Positions 9,201 through 17,684 of a stretch of 64,000 nt of DNA are shown here, in pieces. Position 1 is the stretch's first letter, and each line of letters opens with the position of its first letter. Source of the DNA: Mycolicibacterium elephantis DSM 44368 (lineage in GTDB: Bacteria > Actinomycetota > Actinomycetes > Mycobacteriales > Mycobacteriaceae); NCBI RefSeq assembly GCF_004014805.1, contig NZ_ATDN01000001.1:186001-250000 (forward strand). The letters are read 5' to 3'. The position numbers and the translations under genes are program-made. The notes under the pieces were generated by a model, which was not told the DNA's origin, did no database searches, and was given only the letters and a program-made list of their open reading frames with translations.

Positions 9201-10027
9201 GTGATCTCGGCGACGACGGCGGGCGGATAGTCGGCGAGGAAGGCAGGCATGTCCTGCCAGCCCTCGGTGTGCTCGGCGATGAATTGTTCGTCGATGTCGC
9301 CGTTTTCGACAAGTAGGTGCAGCAGCCCGTTGAGCAGCGCGAGGTCGGTTCCCGGTTTGATCTGTAAGAACAGGTCCGCGCGTTCCGCGGTGGCGGTGCG
9401 GCGCGGGTCGACGACGATCAGCTTGGCGCCGGTCTTGATCCGGTCGACCATCCGCAGATACAGGATCGGGTGGCAGTCGGCCATGTTGGACCCGATGACG
9501 AAAAACAGGTCGGTGCAGTCGAAGTCGGCGTACGACCCGGGCGGTCCGTCGGCGCCGAGGGACTGTTTGAAGCCGGTACCTGCGCTGGCCATGCAGAGCC
9601 GCGAGTTCGACTCGATGTTGACGGTGCGCAGAAAGCCTTTCGCGAGTTTGTTCGCCAGATACTGGGCCTCGATGGACATTTGGCCCGACACGTACAACGC
9701 CACCGCGTCCGGGCCGTGCTCGTCGACGATGGCGCGCAACCGTCGCCCGGCCTCGGCGACCGCCTCGTCGACGGCCGCGGGCGCGAGTTCATCGTCGCGG
9801 TGACGGCGCATCAGGGCGCAGGTCAGCCGGTCGTCGTCGGCGCGCATCATCTCCGCATGCGTGGCGCCTTTGGTGCACAGCCGACCGGTGTTGGTGGGAT
9901 GCAGTCTGTCGCCGGCGATTCGGGTGATGACGGGCCGGCCGCCGTCGCCGTCGGCGCGGGTGTGCACTTCGACGCCGCAGCCGACACCGCAGTAGGAGCA
10001 CGCGCTCCGAGTCACCGTGTCCGTCAT
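6293..10027 (-). CDS. nasN: Assimilatory nitrate reductase fused to CysJ-like flavoprotein reductase
   Basis: Single 1,244-aa polypeptide predicted to take electrons from NADPH through FAD and FMN to a molybdenum site that reduces nitrate to nitrite. The N-terminal [4Fe-4S] motif is C10, C13, C17, C51 (CSYCGVGCG, GRLCTKG), followed by a bis-MGD molybdopterin oxidoreductase domain and its C-terminal beta-barrel. From about residue 727 there is a flavodoxin domain (WASQTGTAEGVAARLADRLG), then an FAD domain with RSYSISSSP near 1032, and an NADPH domain with GTGVAPFRGF near 1105, closing on the CysJ-like YVRDVY. M. smegmatis has a similar fused enzyme, which I recall as NasN. ATG 10027 is favoured over TTG 10039, which would overlap the transporter stop. 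Confidence 0.9.
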   Translation of the reverse strand: MTDTVTRSACSYCGVGCGVEVHTRADGDGGRPVITRIAGDRLHPTNTGRLCTKGATHAEMMRADDDRLTCALMRRHRDDELAPAAVDEAVAEAGRRLRAIVDEHGPDAVALYVSGQMSIEAQYLANKLAKGFLRTVNIESNSRLCMASAGTGFKQSLGADGPPGSYADFDCTDLFFVIGSNMADCHPILYLRMVDRIKTGAKLIVVDPRRTATAERADLFLQIKPGTDLALLNGLLHLLVENGDIDEQFIAEHTEGWQDMPAFLADYPPAVVAEITGLAESDIRTAARMIADAGEWMSCWTMGLNQSTHGTANTNAICNLHLATGAICRTGSGPMSLTGQPNAMGGREMGYMGPGLPGQRAVTSAADRAFVEHRWGLPPDTLRSDVGTGTIDMFRRTADGEIKACWIICTNPVASVANRDTVIAALQRAELVVTQDTYRSTATNRYADIVLPAALWAESDGVMVNSERTMTLLQRSITPPGQARPDWQLICDVAAHLGFAEHFRYDSSEQIFDEIRGFTNLDTGYDLRGVSYARLRHTPLQWPCPPDGDARNPIRYVQRGTLRFPTPSGRARFLARPHVDPAESADDAYPFVLNTGRVQHQWHTMTKTGKVAALNKLDGRPFVEIHPADAAERGIAEGQPVELISRRGCAVLPAVLTDRVRAGNCFAPFHWNDEHGELLTVNALTSDAVDPESLQPEFKVCAVDLRPVAPPPAPKPVAAPPRSHAADGPLVLWASQTGTAEGVAARLADRLGGAHLVNMNDARLTDLAAGRDVLVVTSTFGDGEAPDNGAGFWERLDAPDAPALDGIRYAVLGIGDRSYSNFCGHARSIDTRFAALGAIPMIERAECEAHDDELIRRWTDSAASLLGGSPAPSTVVAEPFTRAHPIVVPMVRNTLLTAPASRKEVRQFGFDVSAHDVSYATGDSLGVFAENDPAVVEAWLTATGLRGGQVVEVDGSEMTLREALTAHYDICRVTPDLIRFIADHSRDAKPLRASGHKRDKWLVGRNGLDLVQQFVVHADPVEWQRVLVRLTPRSYSISSSPLVSPHVVQLTVSVVRYRGADGGPRGGVCSTFLADRATSAPVFLQRSPHFRPPEDGTTPMIMIGPGTGVAPFRGFLQERRARGHTGANWLFFGERHRRENFYYRDDFEDMARDGLLNRLDLAFSRDQAKPVYVQHKMLDYGADVWRWMDDGAHLYVCGDAARMAKDVDAALTTIIERHGRMSHQQAHDYKRELVVAKRYVRDVY

Positions 10028-10035
10028 GGGTGGCG

Positions 10036-11493
10036 TCAAGTCGCGGGCACCGGCGCCGGCGTCTGGCCGATGTGCTCGCCCGCACCGGCCCGCGCGGTCT
10101 GGATGCGCAGGAACACGAACCAGGTGACGATCGCGCAGACGACGTAGAAGCCGAGGAACACCCAGAAGGCGTTGGTGGCCGACTTCGCGTCGCTGACGTA
10201 CGAGGCGCGCAGCACGACGTTGATGAACACGCCGCCGAGCGCGCCGACCGCCCCGGCGAACCCGATCAGCGCACCGGACATGCTGCGCGACCAGGCCGCT
10301 TTCTGCTCGCGACTCCAGTCGTCGCGGCCCTGGGCCTTGGCCTCGAAGATCGACGGGATCATCTTGTAGGTGGACCCGTTGCCGATGCCGGAGAGGATGA
10401 ACAGGCAGATGAAGCCGGCGACGTAGGCGGTCATCTGCGCGCCGGTGGCGGCTCCGGCGGTGCGGTCGTCGAGCATGCCCGCGGTGACGAGGATTCCGGC
10501 GGCGAGGATCATCGCCACGAACGTGTACAGCGTCACCCTGCCGCCGCCCATCCGGTCGGACAGCTTGCCCCCGAACGGCCGGGAGATCGAACCCAACAGC
10601 GGGCCGATGAACGCGATCTGGGCGGCGTGCAGTGAGGCCTGCGCGGGACTGTCGCCGCCGGCAAGGAAGTTGATCTGCAACACCTGACCGAACGCGAACG
10701 AGAACCCGATGAACGATCCGAAGGTGCCGATGTAGAGGAAGCTCATCACCCAGGAGTGCTTGAACCGCAACGCCTCTGCCATCGCGCTCAGGTTGGACCG
10801 CTGATTGCCGAGGTTGTCCATGAACAGCGCGGCGCCGGCGGCAGCCAACGCGATGAGGACAAGGTAGATGGCGCAGACGATTTCGGGTGCGGTGTTGCTG
10901 ACCGTGGCGATCACCAGCAGACCGACGAGCTGGATCACCGGGACGCCGATGTTACCGCCGCCGGCGTTGAGGCCCAGCGCCCAGCCCTTGAGCCGCTGCG
11001 GGTAGAAGGCGTTGATGTTCGTCATCGATGACGCGAAGTTGCCTCCGCCGAGACCGGCGAACGCCGCGACGACCATGAAGGTGGTGTACGACGTGTCGGG
11101 GCGCCTCATCACCCAGAGGGTCAGCAGGGTCGGGATGAGCAGCAGCAGGGCGCTGACGACCGTCCAGTTGCGGCCACCGAACTTGGCGGGCGCGACCGTG
11201 TACGGGATGCGCATCACCGCGCCGATCAGGGTGGGTATCGCGACGAGGTAGAACTTGCCCGCCGCGTCGATGTGGTACACGTCCTGCGGCATGAACAGCA
11301 CCATCACCGACCAGATCGACCACACCGAGAACCCGACGTGCTCGGCGAAGATCGACCAGATCAGGTTGCGTTTGGCGATGTGCTTGCCCGGCGGTGAACC
11401 ATGCTCCCAGGCCTCGACATCCTCAGCGTCCCAGTGCTCGATGGTGCGCGCGCGGCTCAACGTCTTCACGGGAAAAGGCTGACGCGAGCCCAT
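10036..11493 (-). CDS. NarK/NasA-type nitrate/nitrite transporter (MFS)
   Basis: Polytopic membrane protein of 485 aa in the nitrate/nitrite porter branch of the major facilitator superfamily. Both nitrate-signature glycine-rich stretches can be seen: AGLGGGNFASSMTNINAFYP in helix 5 and LSGIGNGSTYKMIPSIF in helix 11. An N-terminal soluble segment (HWDAEDVEAWEHG) precedes the first helix, as in actinobacterial NarK proteins. The stop is 8 nt upstream of the nitrate reductase ATG, so the two genes are an uptake-plus-reduction operon with the transporter first. A plus-type role in nitrate import is inferred; nitrite export cannot be excluded. Confidence 0.92.
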   Translation of the reverse strand: MGSRQPFPVKTLSRARTIEHWDAEDVEAWEHGSPPGKHIAKRNLIWSIFAEHVGFSVWSIWSVMVLFMPQDVYHIDAAGKFYLVAIPTLIGAVMRIPYTVAPAKFGGRNWTVVSALLLLIPTLLTLWVMRRPDTSYTTFMVVAAFAGLGGGNFASSMTNINAFYPQRLKGWALGLNAGGGNIGVPVIQLVGLLVIATVSNTAPEIVCAIYLVLIALAAAGAALFMDNLGNQRSNLSAMAEALRFKHSWVMSFLYIGTFGSFIGFSFAFGQVLQINFLAGGDSPAQASLHAAQIAFIGPLLGSISRPFGGKLSDRMGGGRVTLYTFVAMILAAGILVTAGMLDDRTAGAATGAQMTAYVAGFICLFILSGIGNGSTYKMIPSIFEAKAQGRDDWSREQKAAWSRSMSGALIGFAGAVGALGGVFINVVLRASYVSDAKSATNAFWVFLGFYVVCAIVTWFVFLRIQTARAGAGEHIGQTPAPVPAT

Positions 11494-11733
11494 TCCGCGA
11501 CCGTTGCACCGTCATGTCACCAACATCAAAACGCGCTCACTTCTGCGCAGCAGGCGGATGCGCGGTCGAGGAAACCCGTCCGAAACAATTGCGAGCTGGA
11601 TCACCTCGCCCGCAACGCGCGCCGAGACCGACGCTATGGCTGGTTTGCGGCCACCGAATCGACCATTGCGTCCGTTTCGAGGCGAAAAATGGGCGAACAA
11701 TAGTCGTAGGCTGACAGGGTCCCCGACAACGAA

Positions 11734-12420
11734 GTGACGGCGATGAGCGGATGGCGCGGGCTGTCCCGGCGGAACTCCGGGCGGATCTTTTCGAATCGGC
11801 AGGAAGCCGGCGAGGTGCTCGCTGAGGAGTTGGCGCCCTACCGCGACAAGGACAACGTGCTGGTACTCGGCCTGGCCCGCGGCGGGGTTCCGGTCGGATG
11901 GCATGTGGCGTCGGCGTTGCGTGCGCCGCTGGACGTGTTCCTGGTGCGCAAGCTCGGTGTGCCGCACTGGCGAGAATTGGCGATGGGGGCGATCGCCAGC
12001 GGCGGCGGTGTCGTGATCAACGACAGCGTGGTTCGCAGCCTGGGCATCACTGATGAACAGCTACAGGAGGTCATCGAGCGCGAGACCGAGGAGCTGCACC
12101 GGCGCGAACGCGTTTATCGGGGCGATCGTCCGCCGGTCGACCTCGCCGGGCGCATCGTGATCCTCGTCGACGACGGAATCGCCACCGGCGCCAGCATGCT
12201 CGCCGCCGTCCGCGCGGTGCGCGCGTGCGACCCGGCCCGGGTGGTGGTCGCGGTCCCGGTGGGACCGCCGTCCGCGTGTCGTGAGCTGGGGGCCGAAGCC
12301 GACGAGGTGGTGTGCGTGACGATGCCGCCGGGCTTCGAGGCGGTCGGGCAGGTGTTCGAGGACTTCCGTCAGGTCAGCGACGACGAGGTTCGCGAATTGC
12401 TCGCCACCCCAACGGTTTAG
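11734..12420 (+). CDS. Phosphoribosyltransferase domain protein
   Basis: A 228-aa protein with a type I phosphoribosyltransferase fold. The PRPP-binding signature is [14 protein letters not shown], preceded by the ARGGVPVG loop and the FLVRKLGVP segment. The hood region contains a helical insertion ([16 protein letters not shown]), typical of the Rv0571c/Rv2143 group of uncharacterised PRTase-like proteins. Substrate is unknown; the group is not a recognised purine or pyrimidine salvage enzyme. Start is GTG 11734 or ATG 11743. Its TAG stop overlaps the TAA stop of the convergent membrane-protein gene (12417-12420). Confidence 0.85.
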   Translation: MTAMSGWRGLSRRNSGRIFSNRQEAGEVLAEELAPYRDKDNVLVLGLARGGVPVGWHVASALRAPLDVFLVRKLGVPHWRELAMGAIASGGGVVINDSVVRSLGITDEQLQEVIERETEELHRRERVYRGDRPPVDLAGRIVILVDDGIATGASMLAAVRAVRACDPARVVVAVPVGPPSACRELGAEADEVVCVTMPPGFEAVGQVFEDFRQVSDDEVRELLATPTV

Positions 12421-12737
12421 CGGTTGTTCTCGCCGCTGCTGTACTCGTCTTCGGCCTGTTCGACGACCGAGGTCTCGGCGTCGTCTGCTGGCACGTCCGC
12501 GACGTCGTCCTGTGGGTATTCGGCGTCGAACTGCTCGGGCTCCGGGGGCGCTTCCTCCTCGTCGACGCGGTCGACGCGGCCCCGCGACCGTTCGCGCACC
12601 GCGTCGACGATCAAGAGCAGCACGCCGACGGCGCTGGCGGCGATACACACCCAGGCGATCAACTCATTGCTCGTGACGACGGCGGTTACCAGTGCGGCCA
12701 GGCCGATGACGGCGAGCACGAGCGCAACGATCAGCAT
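12417..12737 (-). CDS. Small two-helix membrane protein (Rv2144c-like)
   Basis: A 106-aa protein with two close N-terminal membrane helices ([20 protein letters not shown] and [19 protein letters not shown]). A basic stop-transfer segment (RERSRGR) follows, then an acidic, disordered cytoplasmic tail rich in Asp, Glu and Pro. Function is unknown. It lies just after wag31 in the same direction, 34 nt downstream, and position and layout match M. tuberculosis Rv2144c. The acidic tail could be a docking segment for division or growth proteins, but nothing in the sequence proves this. It ends in a stop-codon overlap with the convergent phosphoribosyltransferase gene. Confidence 0.85.
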   Translation of the reverse strand: MLIVALVLAVIGLAALVTAVVTSNELIAWVCIAASAVGVLLLIVDAVRERSRGRVDRVDEEEAPPEPEQFDAEYPQDDVADVPADDAETSVVEQAEDEYSSGENNR

Positions 12738-12771
12738 TGATCAACCCTAGGTGGAAGGATTCCTCGGCGCT

Positions 12772-13545
12772 TTAGTTATTGCCCCGATTGAACTGGTTGA
12801 AGCTGGCGCCCTCGCTGTTGGCGCCGGAGTCGACCGGCGCGGCCGAGCCACGCTGGCCGAGCTCTTCGAGCTGGGATTCCAGGTAGGTCTTCAACCGGGT
12901 GCGGTACTCACGCTCGAACGTACGCAGTTGTTCGAGGCGGCCTTCCAACACGGTGCGCTGCTGGTTGATGGTCCCCATGATCTCCGAGTGCTTGCGCTCG
13001 GCGTCGGCCTGCAACGCGTCGGCCTTCTCCTGGGCCTGACGCAGCTGCGCCTCCGACCGGGTCTGCGCGTCGGCGAGCATCGCATCGGCGCGCTGGCGCG
13101 CCTCGGCGACGGTGGTCTCCGCGGTCTGGCGCGCCTCGCTGATCATGGCGTCGGCCTGCGCGCGTGCGTCGGCGAGCATCTTCTCGGCCTCGGCCTTGGC
13201 GCTGCCCGTCAACCGGTCGGCGGTGTCCTGGGCCAGGCTGAGCACCTTGGCCGCCTTGAGATGCTGGTCTTCGGTGGTGGCCGCCGGCGCCTCGTATGCG
13301 GCTTGCGCGGCAGACTCGGGGGCAGCCTCGAAGGCCGGTGCGGGTTGCCCGGACCGGGCCGCGGCCAGCTCCTGTTCCAGCTCGGAGTTGCGCTGCCGCA
13401 GATCGGTGTTCTCTTCGATGAGCCGGGCCAGCTCGTTCTCGACCAGATCGAGAAACGCGTCGACCTCGTCCTCGTTGTAGCCGCGCTTGCCGATCGGTGG
13501 CTTACTGAACGCGACGTTGTGGACGTCGGCTGGTGTGAGCGGCAT
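12772..13545 (-). CDS. wag31: DivIVA-like polar growth protein Wag31
   Basis: Coiled-coil scaffold of 257 aa that collects at negatively curved membrane at the poles and organises elongation in mycobacteria. The conserved DivIVA N-terminal domain is present ([41 protein letters not shown]). A first coiled coil, a Pro/Ala-rich linker and a long second coiled coil of [19 protein letters not shown] heptads follow, ending in a short GNN tail. ATG 13545 is chosen because MPLTPADV is the family start and an AAGGGGG ribosome binding site precedes it. It is the last gene of the dcw cluster, with about 200 bp of leader that could carry its own promoter. Confidence 0.97.
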   Translation of the reverse strand: MPLTPADVHNVAFSKPPIGKRGYNEDEVDAFLDLVENELARLIEENTDLRQRNSELEQELAAARSGQPAPAFEAAPESAAQAAYEAPAATTEDQHLKAAKVLSLAQDTADRLTGSAKAEAEKMLADARAQADAMISEARQTAETTVAEARQRADAMLADAQTRSEAQLRQAQEKADALQADAERKHSEIMGTINQQRTVLEGRLEQLRTFEREYRTRLKTYLESQLEELGQRGSAAPVDSGANSEGASFNQFNRGNN

Positions 13546-13662
13546 CGTCTGCCCCCTTGGAGTCTGGACCGTCAACCGATCTCAAAGTGTAGAGCCTAGC
13601 TTTAGCACTGGACGTAACTGGCGTCCATCCTGTCACACCAGACCCGACCGTTGCGGGTGAGG

Positions 13663-13685
13663 TTGAAATTAAGAGCGAATTTCAA
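13663..13685. other. AT-rich inverted repeat between yggT and wag31
   Basis: TTGAAATT (13663-13670) and AATTTCAA (13678-13685) are exact inverted repeats with a 7-nt spacer, in a 199-bp gap between yggT and wag31. The AT-rich patch stands out in GC-rich surroundings. It could be part of a regulator site or a weak hairpin after yggT. No T-tract follows on either strand. Confidence 0.35.
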
Positions 13686-13744
13686 ACATTCCCGGATCGT
13701 CTTGACACCATTCCCTGCCGGGAATCAGCCGGGCAAATCCGCAC

Positions 13745-14035
13745 TCAGGCAGCGGCGCCGAACGCCAGTTGCATTCCGATGAACGCCAGCAGCAACAGCA
13801 CCATGATCGACAGGTCGAACCGCACCGCACCGATCGTGAGCTGCGGAATCAGCCGTCGCAGCAGCCGCACCGGCGGATCGGTCACGGTCATGATCAGCTC
13901 GAGGATCACCACAGTCAGGCCCTTGGGATGCCAGTCGCGGGAGAACGAGCGGATGAACTCCACCACGACGCGGGCGATGAGCAGCAGCCAGAACACGAAC
14001 AGCGCGAAGCCAAGGATCTGGAAGAACTGCGACAA
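13745..14035 (-). CDS. YggT family membrane protein
   Basis: A 96-aa integral membrane protein of the YggT family. It has two hydrophobic segments (FFQILGFALFVFWLLLIARVV and the C-terminal RFDLSIMVLLLLAFIGMQLAF) separated by the conserved loop with VTDPPVRLLRRLIP. YggT proteins sit beside division and growth genes in many bacteria. They have been linked to osmotic stress and membrane organisation, but no activity is established. It is the Rv2146c counterpart, between sepF and wag31. ATG 14035 gives the full-length family protein. Confidence 0.92.
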   Translation of the reverse strand: MSQFFQILGFALFVFWLLLIARVVVEFIRSFSRDWHPKGLTVVILELIMTVTDPPVRLLRRLIPQLTIGAVRFDLSIMVLLLLAFIGMQLAFGAAA

Positions 14036-14139
14036 CGGAGCGACCTCGCTACGGACGGGTGACGTTTGGCAGGGACGGGTGCCCTCGGCTGGTCACAGCT
14101 TCGAGCGCGACGCCAGCCTACCTGTCCGGCGGACCGGGC

Positions 14140-14778
14140 CTACTGATAGGCGTAGAAGCCCACCTCCGCGATGCGGCGCCGCTCCTCGGCGGTGACGTCG
14201 ATGTCTGCCGGCGAGAGCAGGAACACCTTGGTGGCGACCTTGTCGAACGAGCCGCGCAGCGCGAACGCCAAGCCTGCCGCGAAGTCCACCAGCCGCTTGG
14301 CGTCCGCGTTGTCCATCGTCACCAGGTCCATGATCACCGGGGTGCCGTCGCGGAACCGTTCGCCGATGGTCCGCGCCTCGCTGTAGTCCTTGGGCCGCAG
14401 CGTGGTGATCTTCGACAGCGGGCTGCCGGCATCGAAAAGTTCGGCCATCCGGCGGGGGTCCATCGCCAGGGCGCCGCGGGTCGAGCCGCGCATCAAGCCG
14501 CCGAAGCGCGGTGCCGGCCGGTCGAATTCACGCGGGCTGCGCAGCCGCTCGAACCGGCCCTCGTCGGCGTATCCGCGACGGTAGCCGCCGGGCTCGTCGA
14601 AGTCGCGGTCGTCATAGCCCCGTGGCGCAGGGTCGTAGTCGTCGTCGAACCGGTCGTCGCGGGTACGACGCGAGTACCCCCTGGCGGGACCGCGGTCCTC
14701 GTCGTCGTAGTACTCGTCGTCGTAGTCATCCATCGGCGCCATGCCGAAGTAGGCCTTGACCTTGTGCAGTGTGCTCAT
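14140..14778 (-). CDS. sepF: Cell division protein SepF
   Basis: A 212-aa cytoplasmic Z-ring anchor. The N-terminal amphipathic helix ([13 protein letters not shown]) is the predicted membrane anchor, and a long Asp/Tyr/Arg-rich disordered linker follows ([14 protein letters not shown]...). The C-terminal SepF core starts at [20 protein letters not shown] and contains [28 protein letters not shown], the dimerising, FtsZ-binding domain. In mycobacteria, which lack FtsA, SepF is the main link between FtsZ and the membrane. The gene lies downstream of ftsZ, pgeF and yggS and is probably co-transcribed with them. Confidence 0.96.
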   Translation of the reverse strand: MSTLHKVKAYFGMAPMDDYDDEYYDDEDRGPARGYSRRTRDDRFDDDYDPAPRGYDDRDFDEPGGYRRGYADEGRFERLRSPREFDRPAPRFGGLMRGSTRGALAMDPRRMAELFDAGSPLSKITTLRPKDYSEARTIGERFRDGTPVIMDLVTMDNADAKRLVDFAAGLAFALRGSFDKVATKVFLLSPADIDVTAEERRRIAEVGFYAYQ

Positions 14779-14842
14779 CGCTCGACCCTTCTGGTGACTC
14801 AGGCTCTGGTGTCTGTGATGAAGATGTGACTGGAGTGACTAC

Positions 14843-15595
14843 TCAGGGAGACGTTAGAGGACGTTGCCCCAATAGCGCGGTACCGACACGCACACACGTG
14901 GACCCGTGTTTGATCGCCGCCTCGAGGTCGCTGGACATTCCTGCCGACAGCTCGAGCCGCTGGTGATAGCGGTTTTGTACCCGCTGATGCTCGCGGTGTA
15001 ACCGGGCGAACGCGGCTTCGGGGTCGGCGCCGAGCGGCGGAATCGCCATCAGCCCGGCGAGCTGAAGCGCCTCTGCGGCGTCGGCTGCCGCACACATTTC
15101 GTCCACGAGATCCGGCCTTTCCACATAGATGCCGCCACGTCGTTCGTCGCCGTCGAGGCTGAGTTGGATGTAGATGCGCAACGGCGCGGTGCGTTGACCG
15201 GCGGCCAGCGCCTCGCCCGCGGCGCGGTCGAGCGCGTCGAGCACCCGGCGGCTGTCGACGGAGTGCGCCGCGTAGGCCCACCCGGCGATCGAGCGCGCTT
15301 TGTTGCGTTGAATCCGGCCGACCATGTGCCAGCGAATCGGTGGTGCGTCCGCCATTTCGCGCAATTCCGCGACTTTTCTCGACGCCTCTTGTTCGCGCGA
15401 TTCACCAAAAGAGCGGCAGCCCAATTGCGCCAATATCAGAACGTCGGATGCCGGAAAGAATTTGGTGACCGGAAGCAATTCAATTTCGTCGGCGCTGCGT
15501 CCGGCCGACTCGGCGGCACGGGCGATCCTTGCCCGCACGGCGCTGAGCGCCTCGGCCAGTTCGAGTTCGCGCGTCGTCGCCACGGTCGCCGTCAT
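14843..15595 (-). CDS. YggS/PLPBP family pyridoxal-phosphate homeostasis protein
   Basis: A 250-aa single-domain fold-type III PLP protein of the YggS/PROSC family, which carries PLP without a known catalytic role and keeps vitamin B6 pools balanced. Conserved segments include ELLPVTKFFPASDVLILAQLG with the PLP lysine (VTKF), FGESREQEA, IRWHMVGRIQRNKAR, the AAHSVDSRRVLDAL region and the phosphate-binding LSAGMSSDLEAAIKHGSTCVRVGTALLG at the end. ATG 15595 overlaps the pgeF stop as ATGA; a GTG at 15604 is possible. The neighbourhood (ftsZ, pgeF, sepF) is the standard one for this family in actinobacteria and firmicutes. Confidence 0.94.
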   Translation of the reverse strand: MTATVATTRELELAEALSAVRARIARAAESAGRSADEIELLPVTKFFPASDVLILAQLGCRSFGESREQEASRKVAELREMADAPPIRWHMVGRIQRNKARSIAGWAYAAHSVDSRRVLDALDRAAGEALAAGQRTAPLRIYIQLSLDGDERRGGIYVERPDLVDEMCAAADAAEALQLAGLMAIPPLGADPEAAFARLHREHQRVQNRYHQRLELSAGMSSDLEAAIKHGSTCVRVGTALLGQRPLTSP

Positions 15596-16305
15596 TCCAT
15601 CCACACCAACGACGCAAACCGACCCGTCGGCGCGTCGCGTCGGTGGCTGAACAGGCTGGTGTCCTCGACGGTGCAGCGCGGGTCGATGTCGATGGCGGTG
15701 ATTCCCAAATCCGTTAGCTGCCGGGCGATTCCGGCCCGCAAATCAAGACCCGGGGTGTTCTTGGCGGTGACGGTGCGGCTGCCCGGGAGCGCGGCCTCCA
15801 CCTCGTCGGCCATGGCCGCGGGTACCTCGTAGTTGCGTCCGCTGACCGCCGGGCCCAGCAGCGCCGAGATGTCCTCGACATGCGCGCCCAGACCGAGCAT
15901 CGCTTCCACCGCACGCACCACGACGCCCTTCTGCGCGCCGACGCGTCCGGCGTGCACGGCGGCCACCACGCCCGCGCGCGCGTCGGCCATCAACACCGGA
16001 ACGCAATCGGCGGTCACCACCGCCAACGCCAACCGCGGCGTCGCGGTCACCAAGGCGTCGGTGTCATCCACGGCGGCAGTGGACTTCGGTGGACCGTCGA
16101 CCACCTCGACGTGGTCGCCGTGCACCTGGTTCATCCAGACCACCCCGTGTTCGCCGAGGCCGATCGTGGTGGCAAGCCGCTTGCGGTTCGCCGCCACCGC
16201 GGCCGGGTCGTCGCCCACATGGTCGCCCAGGTTGAAGGTGTCGAACGGCGGCGCGGACACGCCGCCGGCGCGGGTGGTGATCACGCGCCGAATGCGAACC
16301 GTCAC
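15592..16305 (-). CDS. pgeF: PgeF/YfiH family (peptidoglycan editing factor / multicopper oxidase-like)
   Basis: A 237-aa member of the YfiH/DUF152 family. Family motifs seen are the N-terminal ITTRAGGVSAPPFDTFNLGDHVGDD, VVWMNQVHGDHVEVV with the metal-binding His, the VTADCVPVLMAD segment with the conserved Cys, VAAVHAGRVGAQKGVV, and a C-terminal DPRCTVEDTSLFSHRRDAPTGRFASLVW. E. coli YfiH corrects misincorporated residues in UDP-MurNAc peptides, and other members have been described as laccase-like or purine-nucleoside-cleaving. The role here is inferred from the ftsZ neighbourhood. GTG 16305, 22 nt after ftsZ, is the only sensible start, because the open frame further upstream lies in ftsZ. 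Confidence 0.9.
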   Translation of the reverse strand: MTVRIRRVITTRAGGVSAPPFDTFNLGDHVGDDPAAVAANRKRLATTIGLGEHGVVWMNQVHGDHVEVVDGPPKSTAAVDDTDALVTATPRLALAVVTADCVPVLMADARAGVVAAVHAGRVGAQKGVVVRAVEAMLGLGAHVEDISALLGPAVSGRNYEVPAAMADEVEAALPGSRTVTAKNTPGLDLRAGIARQLTDLGITAIDIDPRCTVEDTSLFSHRRDAPTGRFASLVWME

Positions 16306-16327
16306 GGTCGCCAGTATTGTTCCGCGC

Positions 16328-17476
16328 TCAGCGGCGCATGAAGGGTGGCACGTCGACGTCGTCATCGGCGATGCCGTCGTCGCCACCGAGACTGACCGTC
16401 GCGCCGTTGGTGTGCGCCGGCACGCTGGCCGCGTCGGCGGGCTCGAACAGCGAGGTGCTCACCTTGCCCGCCTTGCCCGGCTCGATGGGCGAGGTGTCCG
16501 ACGAGCTCACCACCGGCTTGCGGCCGGGCCCGCTGGTGTCGAATCCGGCGGCGATCACCGTGACGCGGACCTCGTCGCCCAGCGAGTCGTCGATCACCGT
16601 GCCGAAGATGATGTTGGCGTCCTGATGGGCGGCGTCCTGCACCAGCGAGGCGGCTTCGTTGATCTCGAACAGGCCCAGATCGGAGCCGCCGGCCACCGAC
16701 AGCAGCACGCCCTGGGCGCCTTCCATCGAGGCTTCCAGCAACGGCGAGTTGATCGCGATCTCGGCCGCCTTGAGCGCACGCCCGTCGCCGCGGGCGGACC
16801 CGATCCCCATCAGCGCCGTGCCCGCACCGCTCATCACGCCCTTGACGTCGGCGAAGTCGACGTTGATCAGGCCGGGTGTGGTGATCAGGTCGGTGATGCC
16901 CTGCACGCCGTTGAGCAGGACTTCGTCGGCGCTGCGGAACGCGTCCATCAGGGACACGGCGGCATCGCCCATCTGCAGCAGCCGGTCGTTGGGGATCACG
17001 ATGAGCGTGTCGCAGCTCTCCCGCAGCGCGGTGATGCCCGCCTCGGCCTGCTGGCTGCGGCGCTTGCCCTCGAACGAGAACGGCCGGGTCACCACGCCGA
17101 CGGTCAGCGCGCCCAGCTTGCGCGCGATGTTGGCGACGACCGGCGCGCCGCCGGTGCCGGTGCCACCGCCTTCACCGGCCGTGACGAACACCATGTCGGC
17201 GCCGCGCAGCAGTTCCTCGATGTCGTCCTTGGCGTCCTCGGCCGCCTTGCGCCCCACTTCGGGGTCGGCCCCGGCGCCCAGGCCGCGGGTGGAATCGCGG
17301 CCGACGTCGAGCTTGACGTCGGCATCGCTCATCAACAGCGCCTGGGCGTCGGTGTTGATCGCGATGAACTCGACGCCTTTGAGGCCCTGCTCGATCATCC
17401 GGTTGACGGCATTGACGCCGCCACCGCCGATGCCGACGACCTTGATCACGGCGAGGTAGTTGTGCGGGGGGGTCAT
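16328..17476 (-). CDS. ftsZ: Cell division protein FtsZ
   Basis: Tubulin-like GTPase of 382 aa that forms the Z-ring. It carries the nucleotide loops [17 protein letters not shown], the signature [10 protein letters not shown], the N-terminal [10 protein letters not shown] region and the catalytic T7 loop NVDFADVK. A flexible linker leads to the conserved C-terminal peptide [11 protein letters not shown], which docks SepF and FtsW in mycobacteria. ATG 17476 ([10 protein letters not shown]) is the family start and is preceded by GGAAGG; the longer open frame is non-conserved. It is separated from ftsQ by 208 bp that probably contains dedicated promoters, so ftsZ need not depend on read-through from the mur genes. 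Confidence 0.98.
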   Translation of the reverse strand: MTPPHNYLAVIKVVGIGGGGVNAVNRMIEQGLKGVEFIAINTDAQALLMSDADVKLDVGRDSTRGLGAGADPEVGRKAAEDAKDDIEELLRGADMVFVTAGEGGGTGTGGAPVVANIARKLGALTVGVVTRPFSFEGKRRSQQAEAGITALRESCDTLIVIPNDRLLQMGDAAVSLMDAFRSADEVLLNGVQGITDLITTPGLINVDFADVKGVMSGAGTALMGIGSARGDGRALKAAEIAINSPLLEASMEGAQGVLLSVAGGSDLGLFEINEAASLVQDAAHQDANIIFGTVIDDSLGDEVRVTVIAAGFDTSGPGRKPVVSSSDTSPIEPGKAGKVSTSLFEPADAASVPAHTNGATVSLGGDDGIADDDVDVPPFMRR

Positions 17477-17684
17477 CGATCGCCTTCCTCCCTGGTTGCC
17501 GGTGGTGACGCCGAACGGCTTGAACACATCCAGTAAACTCTCAACCTCAACCAGAGGGTTATAGTTATGTCAAGTTGTTCCGCGCAACCAGAACGGTAGG
17601 ACGTGCCCGCTAGGGATCCAGGCAGGCGCGCCGATTGGCGTGTCGGGTTTTTTGTGGCGCTTCGCGCCCCGGCGGGCCGGGCGG
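17477..17684 (-). promoter_or_regulatory. ftsQ-ftsZ intergenic region, candidate ftsZ promoter
   Basis: This is the only sizeable gap inside the dcw cluster apart from those around sepF and wag31. On the minus strand TTGACA lies at 17573-17568 and TATAAC at 17563-17558. Another reading pairs TTGCGC (17587-17582) with TATAAC at an 18-nt spacing, giving a plausible SigA-type promoter about 80 nt upstream of the ftsZ ATG. The region is AT-richer than the flanking genes. The start site is not determined by sequence alone. Confidence 0.45.

Noticed and set aside
11494..11733. Search for GlnR-type binding sites upstream of the nitrate operon.
   Set aside because: Partial matches (GTGAC, GTTGG) do not form a convincing spaced consensus; nitrogen control is likely but not shown by the sequence.
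13700..13735. Plus-strand TTGACA near 13,704 as a promoter.
   Set aside because: No acceptable -10 box follows and there is no plus-strand gene downstream.
15833..17536. A 567-codon plus-strand open frame antisense to pgeF and ftsZ.
   Set aside because: No recognisable domain, and both minus-strand genes are certain.
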